Shown: in pieces, positions 16,410 through 22,806 of the stretch
Layout of the letters: each line of letters starts with the position of its first letter
Position numbering within the stretch: the first letter of the stretch is position 1
Assembly (NCBI RefSeq): GCF_037577855.1
Contig: NZ_JBAKFX010000053.1
Coordinates: forward strand, 1 to 27,740
Length of the DNA: 27,740 bases
Origin: Dethiothermospora halolimnae
GTDB lineage: Bacteria; Bacillota; Clostridia; Tissierellales; VENL01
Direction: 5' to 3'
Translations under genes and position numbers: made by a program
The notes under the pieces: generated by a model
The model's database searches: none
Seen by the model: the letters and a program-made list of their open reading frames with translations, nothing else
What the model was told of the DNA's origin: nothing

Positions 16410-16763
16410 CTAAAAATTATCTTTAAATATAGATTTGCCATATTGCTCTTTTCTTTTATTGGTTGCATTATAGCATTTGTTATCGCCTCTTTTATCTATA
16501 ACAACTATATTCATAATATGCTTGTCTCTAACTAATGTATAGACTACTCTAATATTTATTTTTCTATATTTTATTTTAAAAAAGCCTGTTAAATTATTAT
16601 TATTTTTACTCCCCAAAGGCTTGCCTAAGCCACCTTTAGACTTAGGCAAGGGGTTATAACTAACCTTATTGATTCCTGCTAACACTATTTTTTTGACACT
16701 ACCGTCTAATCCCTTTAAGTCTTTTACAGCTTCCTCTATAAATTTAACTTCCCATTTTTCCAC
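16410..16763 (-). CDS. RelE/ParE-superfamily toxin of a type II toxin-antitoxin pair
   Basis: A 117-residue basic protein with the RelE/ParE pattern: KVEFIEEA-like start (WEVKFIEEAVKDLKGLDGSV), a helical pair, then L-G-K-P-L and FKIKYRKINIRVVYTLV, and a final IVVIDKRGDNKCY strand-loop. Members are ribosome-dependent mRNA interferases or gyrase poisons; the sequence alone does not decide which. The GTG at 16761-16763 overlaps the antitoxin stop by one base (TAGTG), which keeps the toxin coupled to its antitoxin. The gene is full length and looks intact. Confidence 0.85.
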   Translation of the reverse strand: MEKWEVKFIEEAVKDLKGLDGSVKKIVLAGINKVSYNPLPKSKGGLGKPLGSKNNNNLTGFFKIKYRKINIRVVYTLVRDKHIMNIVVIDKRGDNKCYNATNKRKEQYGKSIFKDNF

Positions 16764-17146
16764 TATTCTATTTCAACTTCCTCAGTTAACTTATCTAGTT
16801 CGTTTTTGCTTATGTTTTCATCTAGTAAGATATCTTCAAATGATTTTTCATTAGCAGAATTATTTTTTTCTAATCTTTTTATAGCTAGTTGTAAAAGACC
16901 ATAGTTCTCTTTTATTTCCATTAATTCTTCAAAGTCTTCAATGGATAATAAAACAGCTTGGGGTTTATTATGCTTAACTATTATATAGGGCTCTTTCTCC
17001 TCTTTAGCTTTAGATATTATTTTAGAGCCAGAACCTCTGGTTAATTCTGATATTGGAATAATTCTTTTTAATATATCTCTAAAACCATCATTTATTGGAG
17101 ACACTCTACTTTCCACCTTTTCTAGATTATTATATATCATAGGCAT
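16763..17146 (-). CDS. Phd/YefM-family antitoxin
   Basis: A 127-residue protein. Residues about 31-75 (IIPISELTRGSGSKIISKAK, then EPYIIVKHNKPQAVLLSIEDFEEL) form the Phd/YefM DNA-binding fold, with I-S-x-L-x-x-G, the KNKPQAVL-type beta-hairpin and the S-x-E-D-F/Y-E-E-L helix. The acidic C-terminal tail (ISKNELDKLTEEVEIE) should bind and neutralise the toxin encoded next. The ~30-residue N-terminal extension before the Phd core is somewhat longer than usual. The ATG at 17144-17146 has AAGGAGAG upstream. The repeated TATTATTATA-type sequence at 17160-17195 probably holds the promoter and the sites where the pair represses itself. Confidence 0.87.
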   Translation of the reverse strand: MPMIYNNLEKVESRVSPINDGFRDILKRIIPISELTRGSGSKIISKAKEEKEPYIIVKHNKPQAVLLSIEDFEELMEIKENYGLLQLAIKRLEKNNSANEKSFEDILLDENISKNELDKLTEEVEIE

Positions 17147-17220
17147 ATAACTCTCTCCTTATTATTATATTATTATGTTAATTATATTATACTATTTACA
17201 CCCAAAATTTTCAATATATT

Positions 17221-17264
17221 TTAATGAATATTTGCGGTATATTTATACCTAAAATATTCATTAA
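17221..17264 (-). terminator. Nested hairpin downstream of the Cys-rich hypothetical gene
   Basis: A perfect 13-bp inverted repeat TTAATGAATATTT (17221-17233) / AAATATTCATTAA (17252-17264) begins right at the stop codon of the gene at 17265. The loop contains a second palindrome, GGTATATTTATACC. No long T-tract follows on the minus strand (AAAATATATTG), so termination would be weak; it may instead protect the 3' end or form an operator. Confidence 0.45.
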
Positions 17265-17684
17265 TTATAACAACCATTCCTGACATACATCTTCCATTAA
17301 TCTATCGATATTATACTCCATATCGAGCTTAATATATTCTCCACCTTTATAACCTTTTTCATTCTGAGCTAACTTAAAAGCGTAAGAACTGCAGCTAATA
17401 CTAGTATTATTTTTTATTTTAATATCATAAACAGGACATTTGTTATTTTCTCCTGGATCATGGATACATGTAGAACAACTTTGAAAAGATCTCCCCTTCT
17501 TAAGCTCCTGCCATTTTTCATGGGGCCTTAGCTGAAAGCTATCCTCTCTTTCAAGTATCACTATAGAATTTAGTTTCATTAGGCTAAGCAAAAATAATCT
17601 ATCATTATCTATCCTGAACTTTATAATGCTACTTTCTTTATTAGAATCTATTGTATAGTCTGGTTCATCAGAAGGTGCTGACAT
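17265..17684 (-). CDS. Cys-rich hypothetical protein
   Basis: A 139-residue protein of unknown function. Four cysteines are spaced C70-x2-C73-x9-C83-x14-C98 (SCSTCIHDPGENNKCPVYDI, then ISCSSYAF), a pattern fit for binding one zinc ion or an iron-sulfur cluster; a fifth Cys is at 135. The N-terminal half is beta-rich with no membrane helix. There is no ribosome site before the ATG at 17684, and the frame stays open upstream for another ~18 codons without a standard start (it reads IYDVFIINYKVY before the Met), so the 5' end may be truncated or use an unusual start. It lies upstream of the toxin-antitoxin genes in the same direction but 119 bases away. Confidence 0.5.
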   Translation of the reverse strand: MSAPSDEPDYTIDSNKESSIIKFRIDNDRLFLLSLMKLNSIVILEREDSFQLRPHEKWQELKKGRSFQSCSTCIHDPGENNKCPVYDIKIKNNTSISCSSYAFKLAQNEKGYKGGEYIKLDMEYNIDRLMEDVCQEWLL

Positions 17685-18029
17685 ATAAACTTTATAATTT
17701 ATTATAAAAACATCATAAATATTATAAACTTTATTTCCTTATTCAACGTGTCCGATTTCACAATTCTAAGAATATGTAATATAAAACCGGTTTAATATAA
17801 AACCGGTTCATTGTATTATTTTATTCTTTATTTATTAAAAAAATATAAATATAATACCGGTTCATTATGCTAACTTAATTTTTTATACATTTTAGAGGGT
17901 GTAAAACTATTATTACTACATATTCTAAGAAGTATTTTAATATTTTTATAATGCTTGTCCACTTTCATTCCAATAAAACTAGACTTTCCTTTTTATATTT
18001 AAATTTTAACCTTTAACTTCAAATTTGAT
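17685..18029. other. AT-rich intergenic region with ACCGGT repeats
   Basis: No gene is seen here. The region contains three copies of the ACCGGT-centred repeat (17785-17862), two copies of ATAAACTTTAT (17685-17695 and near 17724), and two AT-palindromes with TTCTAAGAA (near 17764 and 17922). Most of it lies inside or at the edge of the RAYT element. Confidence 0.5.
17785..17862. repeat. Three ACCGGT-centred repeats on the 3' side of the RAYT gene
   Basis: AACCGGTT occurs at 17785-17792 and 17801-17808, and TACCGGTT at 17855-17862, each in the context AATATAAxACCGGTT; the second and third are followed by CATT. A fourth copy in inverted orientation is at 19046-19053. Each core is itself a palindrome, so single copies could form short hairpins. 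Confidence 0.7.
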
Positions 18030-19056
18030 TTAAAATTCATATACTTCTAAAAAATCATCTATAATATTTTTATATTCTTCATTATTAAATAATATATCTA
18101 CTCCAATAGAACATAATCCCGACACCCTCGCCTGAGTTATGTTGCCAAAATACCTACACACATCCTTTATCTTATAATTACAAAATCTAACCATAAATAC
18201 CATACTTATAGACTTAGCATCCGTCATATTTCTGATATATTTCATTTTTATCTTATTTTTATCTTCCCCTATATAATTTCCTACAAATTCTATTATTTTA
18301 TCAGGATCTATATCTTTCATTTTAGTTACTTTTTCACTTCTATATTCACATTCTTGATTCATAAAACCATATTCTGCTTCAATTTGCTTCTCTTCTTCCT
18401 TAGAGTTAGGTACGAGCATAAAGTCTAAATACTCTTTTATGGCTTTCTTTTTATTTTTATTACTATATAATTTTAATATAAATTCACAATCTAGTATTTC
18501 AAGACTATCCTCTGAATCTCCTAGATATATGGAGGCACTTGAATATGGATATTGAAAAACTTTTTTACCCCATCCTTTCAATTTTCTAGGATTTTTATGT
18601 ATATATTTTGATGCCTGAAGTAAATAATTGTCTTTATCTATTATCTCACTTCTAAATCTATCACAAAATACATGCCCTCTTCTTTTATATTTTCTATTAT
18701 AATATTTAGCATAAGATAAATTTAGACCATGCATTACTCTACTTATATCTGCACCAGAAGCATCAATAACCATATGAGCATGGTTATCCATAAGGCAATA
18801 TGCATATAATTTAAATCCATATCTTTGTTTATATCTTTTTACTCTTAATAAAAATTGGTCTTTATCTTCATCATCCCTAAATAGTAATATACCATCTACA
18901 GATCTAATCATTACATGATAAATTGAAAAGTTGGTTTTTAACCTAAGTGGTCTTGGCATATCCATACCCCTTTCACTAATTTTTTATTATATAAGTATTA
19001 GCTTAAGGGATACTTTTTATACCCAACTTTTTATTTTTTCCAATGAACCGGTTTTA
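17798..19056 (-). mobile_element. RAYT/Y1-transposase element with perfect 16-bp flanking inverted repeats
   Basis: TAAAACCGGTTCATTG (17798-17813) is repeated exactly, in inverse orientation, as CAATGAACCGGTTTTA (19041-19056). The pair brackets the transposase gene at 18030-18959, giving a unit of 1259 bp. REP-associated tyrosine transposases act on small palindromic repeats near their own gene, so these are the obvious candidate recognition sites. Exact element boundaries are not certain, as one more ACCGGT copy lies outside at 17785. Confidence 0.55.
18030..18959 (-). CDS. REP-associated tyrosine transposase (RAYT, Y1_Tnp / HUH endonuclease)
   Basis: A 309-residue protein of the IS200-like Y1 transposase group. 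It begins MPRPLRL and IYHVMIRS, as most RAYTs do. The HUH-type metal-binding motif is H60-A-H62 in MDNHAHMVID, and the likely nucleophilic Tyr119 is in LLQASKYIHKNP. The ~130 residues after the Y1 core, including MVRFCNYKIKDVCRYFG, resemble the helical C-terminal extension found in many Firmicute members. The enzyme nicks single-stranded DNA at small hairpins. The ATG at 18957-18959 is chosen over the one two codons earlier because AAAGGGG is then 7 bases away. It is intact, is oriented minus, and is surrounded by ACCGGT repeats. Confidence 0.88.
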   Translation of the reverse strand: MPRPLRLKTNFSIYHVMIRSVDGILLFRDDEDKDQFLLRVKRYKQRYGFKLYAYCLMDNHAHMVIDASGADISRVMHGLNLSYAKYYNRKYKRRGHVFCDRFRSEIIDKDNYLLQASKYIHKNPRKLKGWGKKVFQYPYSSASIYLGDSEDSLEILDCEFILKLYSNKNKKKAIKEYLDFMLVPNSKEEEKQIEAEYGFMNQECEYRSEKVTKMKDIDPDKIIEFVGNYIGEDKNKIKMKYIRNMTDAKSISMVFMVRFCNYKIKDVCRYFGNITQARVSGLCSIGVDILFNNEEYKNIIDDFLEVYEF

Positions 19057-19078
19057 ATTTTAAAAAATTCCACTATAG

Positions 19079-19114
19079 AACCCCTCTCGTCAATATATAG
19101 ACACGAGGGGTTTT
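19079..19114 (+). terminator. Hairpin with T-tract between the RAYT element and the ABC remnant
   Basis: AACCCCTC(TC)GT on the left pairs with ACGAGGGGTT on the right around an AT loop, with a 2-base bulge. TTTTATTATT follows on the plus strand, so the T-tract favours plus-strand termination although no plus-strand gene precedes it. On the minus strand it stands 17 bases beyond the ABC stop and could still weaken read-through into the RAYT gene. Confidence 0.6.
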
Positions 19115-19130
19115 ATTATTGTCACTTTTA

Positions 19131-20135
19131 TTAAAAATCACAAGCTTGATTTACTTCCTTAAAATTATCATCAGACGTTAAGTATTTCTCCCATAAATCC
19201 TTGAAGTGACCTCTGGTATTAATGAGCTCTTTAAAGTTTCCCTTCTGGACAATATGTCCGTTGTCCATCACCAACACTTTATCAAACATTTCCAATAAGT
19301 GTAGGCGATGAATAGTACAAATCACGGTACGTTCTTCATAATTTTCTAAAATTCTTTTAAAAATTAATCTCTCATTAAAAGCATCTACATTACTGGTAAT
19401 CTCATCAAATAGTAATACTTTTTTGGATTTAGAGAAAAATAATGTTCTAGCAAGGGAGATTCTTTGCTTTTCTCCACCGGATAAGTTAACTCCCTTTTCC
19501 CTTATATCTGTATTAAGTCCTTCCGGTAGTTTTTCTATTACATCATCTAAGCCCGCCATATGTATAACTTTTTCTATTTCAGAAGATTCAGCTTTTAAAC
19601 CAAAAGTTATATTAGATAATATGGTATTTTCAAAAATTTCTGCATCCTGAGAAGCTACTATTGCAGTATTTGCTATTAACCCTAAGTCTGAGCACTCCTG
19701 ATTATCTACTGTAACTTTCATATTATCTGGTTGATAAAATCCAGCTAATAAATTGATTAGTGTACTCTTTCCTGACCCACTAAGTCCTACAACAGCTATC
19801 TTACTATTTTTACTAATATCCATATTAATATTAGTAAGAGTTGCTTTATCATCGGAATATTGAAAGTTTAAATCTTTTATACTAACATTATTCCAACAAA
19901 TATTTTCTCCTCTATTTATAGATAAAACTTTGTCTTTAGATCCTTCTAAAATTGGATTAACTGACTTTAAAGCGGCTTTCCATTCTAATGTTTCATAGAA
20001 ACTACTTATTATTTCACCAAATGAATCACTCATTTGCCTAATATAATTTACTATCATAATAAGACTTCCCACCATAATAGGTGTATTAGCTGTTTTATGA
20101 CTCCATAATAAGTTCTTTATGCTAATATTCCGAAT
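19131..20135 (-). pseudogene. ABC exporter gene lacking its 5' half
   Basis: The open frame encodes the end of a type-1 exporter membrane domain (SHKTANTPIMVGSLIMIVNY onward) and a complete nucleotide-binding domain: Walker A GLSGSGKST, Q-loop VASQDAEIFENT, signature LSGGEKQR, Walker B VLLFDEITS and H-loop TIHRLH. A normal exporter half has ~570 residues, so some 230-250 N-terminal residues are missing. The homologous-looking frame continues upstream of the first ATG (20075) to about 20135, where an in-frame TAA and unrelated sequence begin, and no ribosome site precedes that ATG. The junction is therefore near 20115-20135. It was probably a peptide or drug exporter; the peptidase gene at 20176 is now next to the break. 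Confidence 0.8.
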
Positions 20136-20175
20136 TTATAGACACTTTTATATTACTTTACTCTATTTAAATAGT

Positions 20176-21063
20176 TTATTTTTTAAGCTTTAGTTCTAAG
20201 TTTATAATTTCTTTATTCACTTCTTTTATAATTCTTTCACTCTTCCACTTTATCATCTCATGGAAAGTATATTTTTCTAATAACTTATTTACTAAGAAAT
20301 AACCATAGGTATAACCTGAACGTGCCGGTATTTTTAAACTTTTATTATCTTCTCCCATGAAATATTTTGAAGTATACTCATCTGTTTTATTTCCTAAATT
20401 ATCAATGACATCTTGTTTTGCATATTCCCAGCTTTCCATACTTCGTATTAACCATTCATTACTTTTACCTATATATACATATGTATCTCTACCCTCACAT
20501 AATTTCTTTGATGCTGTCACTGCAAAGCCTTCAATAAAAATTCTTTCTGCCAAAGTTAAATCATTTCCAAACTCTGATATATTATTATGGATACAGTGGG
20601 TTATTTCATGGGCTAAAAAAATATTTACATTCTCAGGTTTAGGCATATATTCCATAGCAAAAAAAGTTGTGGGTCTTCCTTTAAAATCACTAACCCAACC
20701 ATCAGCTAAATAGAGACCTACCATGGTAACAAAACATAATTCTAAATCAGAATCATTGCCTATGTCAAATAATTTCATGCAAGCATTACAAGTTTCCATA
20801 ATTTTTTCTTCTATATTTTCATTAATGGACTTTACTTTATTAATACAATTTTCATATTTTCTAAATGAGTGTTCATATCTATCTTCTAAATTAAAATCTT
20901 TTTTAAATATTCTTGCAAGTGATAAGTGTTTATCAAAAACATCTCTATTTGGTTCTTCATATACTGACTTCCATATTTTTACCTTCTCATTATAACTTTT
21001 CCCCTTAGATTTGTCCCAAAATTCGCAAAAATTATTGGATATATCTCTAATTTTGACCTTCAT
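20176..21063 (-). CDS. Putative zinc-dependent peptidase with HEXXH motif (DUF2268-like)
   Basis: A 295-residue soluble protein without signal peptide. HEITH at residues 152-156 (in IFLAHEITHCIHN) gives two zinc-binding histidines and the catalytic Glu. The downstream FIEGFAV at about 177-183 supplies a likely third ligand, Glu178, as in gluzincin-type enzymes. The arrangement resembles DUF2268 'predicted Zn-dependent protease' proteins. The ATG at 21063 has AGGGGG about 8 bases upstream, so it looks like a functional gene. It is upstream of the truncated exporter in the same direction. The substrate is unknown. Confidence 0.7.
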   Translation of the reverse strand: MKVKIRDISNNFCEFWDKSKGKSYNEKVKIWKSVYEEPNRDVFDKHLSLARIFKKDFNLEDRYEHSFRKYENCINKVKSINENIEEKIMETCNACMKLFDIGNDSDLELCFVTMVGLYLADGWVSDFKGRPTTFFAMEYMPKPENVNIFLAHEITHCIHNNISEFGNDLTLAERIFIEGFAVTASKKLCEGRDTYVYIGKSNEWLIRSMESWEYAKQDVIDNLGNKTDEYTSKYFMGEDNKSLKIPARSGYTYGYFLVNKLLEKYTFHEMIKWKSERIIKEVNKEIINLELKLKK

Positions 21064-21183
21064 AAAGTCTTCCCCCTATTAAAATTTCTTTTGTTAACCT
21101 AACACTTACTTAATAACTCCCCTTTTTTATCAGGCTAATATATATAATTATACCTTATAATTTAGTTATTTTCTAAATAAAAT

Positions 21184-21387
21184 TCACTTCAAGGATTTAT
21201 CTGATATTTCTATTCCCTTTGTTTTATATCCCTGTTCATAGAACATTGTAAGATGAGGTCTATTTCCTCCTGCACCACAATCTAATACCTTTTTTTCTAA
21301 ATCAGTATTATTACAAAATCCAATTAATTTCATTAATATATCTTTTGACCAAGGATATAAACATCTATGATGTACTAAAATTCCCTT
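21184..21387 (-). pseudogene. Fragment of a class I SAM-dependent methyltransferase
   Basis: A start-less frame ends at TGA 21184-21186. It reads HHRCLYPWSKDILMKLIGFC, then KKVLDCGAGGNRPHL, which is motif I (the SAM-binding glycine loop), and stops after KGIEISDKSLK, just past the acidic residue of motif II. Homologous proteins would continue for another 100 or more residues. Its 5' end overlaps the end of the PEBP gene in another frame, so both ends were lost in rearrangements. It has no start codon or ribosome site. I regard it as a relic inserted between 21064 and 21364, a stretch otherwise without genes. Confidence 0.7.
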
Positions 21388-21937
21388 CTAGTATTCCATA
21401 CTGTAGTATATGTCCTTTCATTGTTTCTTGTAGTTCACGCTTATTAGCATCTTCTTTTAAATCTAAAATAGTATCTAAGACATAAACTTTGTATGCATAT
21501 TTATGACTGCCAAAGGGTGGCTTGGGTCCTCTATAATAATGTTTCCCCCCATAGGCACTTTTCCCCTGTATGGCATTTCCCAACGAAGGCACTACATTCT
21601 CTTTAGGTATACCTTCTGGTATAATACTAAAACTTGCTGGAATGTTCCATATCACCCAGTGGTTGTATACCCCTATGGGATGGTCTAAATCATCCATAAT
21701 AATGGCTATTGTCTTTGCTTTAGAATCTACATCTTGAATTTCCAACTGAGGAGAAATATCTTCTCCTCTACCAGTGAATTTTACCGGTATATTACCTCCA
21801 TCTTTAAAGGCCTCACTGGTTACTTTTAAATTTACAGGTGGTTTTACATAATCAGCCACATTAGTAATCTTCTTATATACAATAAAAGCTACCAATACTA
21901 ATATAAAAATACACAACCCCATAACAAAATACTTCAT
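21365..21937 (-). CDS. YbhB/YbcL-family PEBP-like protein, membrane anchored
   Basis: A 190-residue protein with an N-terminal hydrophobic helix (about residues 3-21), followed by a phosphatidylethanolamine-binding-protein fold. Family hallmarks are GRGEDISPQLEI, MDDLDHP with NHWVIWNIP, and HYYRGPKPPFGSHKYAYKVYVLD, which line the anion-binding pocket. Bacterial members are of uncertain function, with some evidence in the family for small-ligand or protease-inhibitory roles. The anchor suggests display on the outer face of the membrane. The ATG has AAGGGG upstream. A MarR regulator gene lies 113 bases upstream in the same direction, so it may belong to the same regulated unit. Confidence 0.9.
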   Translation of the reverse strand: MKYFVMGLCIFILVLVAFIVYKKITNVADYVKPPVNLKVTSEAFKDGGNIPVKFTGRGEDISPQLEIQDVDSKAKTIAIIMDDLDHPIGVYNHWVIWNIPASFSIIPEGIPKENVVPSLGNAIQGKSAYGGKHYYRGPKPPFGSHKYAYKVYVLDTILDLKEDANKRELQETMKGHILQYGILEGNFSTS

Positions 21938-22050
21938 ACCTTTACACCCCTTTTAAAATTTAACTAGTCTCCTCTTTCCATTAAATATCCTATGATTTTA
22001 TAAAACATTCTATATGTAGAGAAAATTATTTTTTAAAAAATAGTTTGTCA

Positions 22051-22476
22051 TCAAATATGTTTTCTCAATGTTTCAAGACCTTTTAAAATAGTCTCCATTT
22101 CTTCTTCACTGCAGTTAATGAAAATATTATTAAAGAAGTTATTTATTGTATGTTGATACTTTTTAACAATATCATTGCCTTTATTAGATAGTTCAATATA
22201 GACTATTCTTCTGTCTTCTTTACTTCGTATCCTTCTTACTATATCTTGCTTTTCAAGCCTATCTATTATTCCAGACACTGTACTATTCACAAGCTTAATT
22301 TTTTTACTAATTTCACTTACTTTTAATCTCTTGTTTTTAGAAAGTACCTTAACCACTATTAGTTGTGGCATAGTTAATCCAGTTTCTTTAAGTTGATTTT
22401 TAATACCATGATTTAACTTAGAATTTATCTCTCTAATTAGGGAAGCAATTTCATAACCCTTTGATAAGTCATCCAT
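22051..22476 (-). CDS. MarR-family transcriptional regulator
   Basis: A 141-residue winged-helix repressor. The core reads LTMPQLIVVKVLSKNKRLKV, SEISKKIKLVNSTVSGIIDRLE (recognition helix), and the wing SKEDRRIVYIELSNKG, with the D-R-R that is diagnostic of MarR. The N- and C-terminal helices form the dimer interface. Though the frame extends to a TTG at 22494, the ATG at 22474-22476 has the strong GGAGG site 7 bases away and is the real start. An inverted repeat at 22519-22549 in its promoter region suggests autoregulation. The ligand is unknown; the flanking PEBP gene and the hydrolase/membrane gene are candidate targets. Confidence 0.92.
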   Translation of the reverse strand: MDDLSKGYEIASLIREINSKLNHGIKNQLKETGLTMPQLIVVKVLSKNKRLKVSEISKKIKLVNSTVSGIIDRLEKQDIVRRIRSKEDRRIVYIELSNKGNDIVKKYQHTINNFFNNIFINCSEEEMETILKGLETLRKHI

Positions 22477-22518
22477 CCTAACTCCTCCTTTCAACTATTT
22501 TATTATTTTGAGCTTTTT

Positions 22519-22549
22519 ATTTCGTGCAATAATATTTCATACGCGAAAT
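22519..22549. promoter_or_regulatory. Candidate MarR operator
   Basis: ATTTCGTGCA (22519-22528) and TACGCGAAAT (22540-22549) form an imperfect 10-bp inverted repeat (8 of 10 pairs) with centres 21 bases apart, about two helical turns. It lies 43 bases upstream of the MarR ATG and overlaps a plausible TATTAT -10 element, a good place for autorepression. Confidence 0.45.
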
Positions 22550-22806
22550 ACTTTTTTATTATAACTTATTCATTATAAAAAATCAATATTTTAAATTAAT
22601 TTAGATAATATTTTATTGGAATCTCTATTCTAACTTAATCTAAAAAATACTACTCCCATGCCTTAAGTATCTTAGGCATAATATTTCTTCTTTTTTTAAT
22701 CTAAGTTTAATTGACAAATAAAAAGAGCTAGACAAATTTTTATCTAACCCTTTTTATTTCATAATAATCAAACCAATACTTTTGAGATGGAGTCTTTAAT
22801 ATAAAA
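22550..22806. other. Intergenic region between MarR gene and hydrolase
   Basis: No gene is seen. The region holds the terminator at 22721-22757 and a second, bulged hairpin GCCTTAAG-tat-CTTAGGC (22660-22677) that is followed on the minus strand by a T-rich stretch some 12 bases away. Confidence 0.5.
22721..22757 (-). terminator. Intrinsic terminator of the hydrolase/membrane gene
   Basis: On the minus strand GGGTTAGA and TCTAGCTC form a hairpin with one G-T type pair and one mismatch, followed by TTTTTATTT. It is about 50 bases beyond the stop codon at 22807. Confidence 0.7.

Noticed and set aside
17785..17862. ACCGGTT repeats as a possible CRISPR array
   Set aside because: Repeats are only ~15 bases, spacing is irregular (about 16 and 54 bases) and no cas genes are present.
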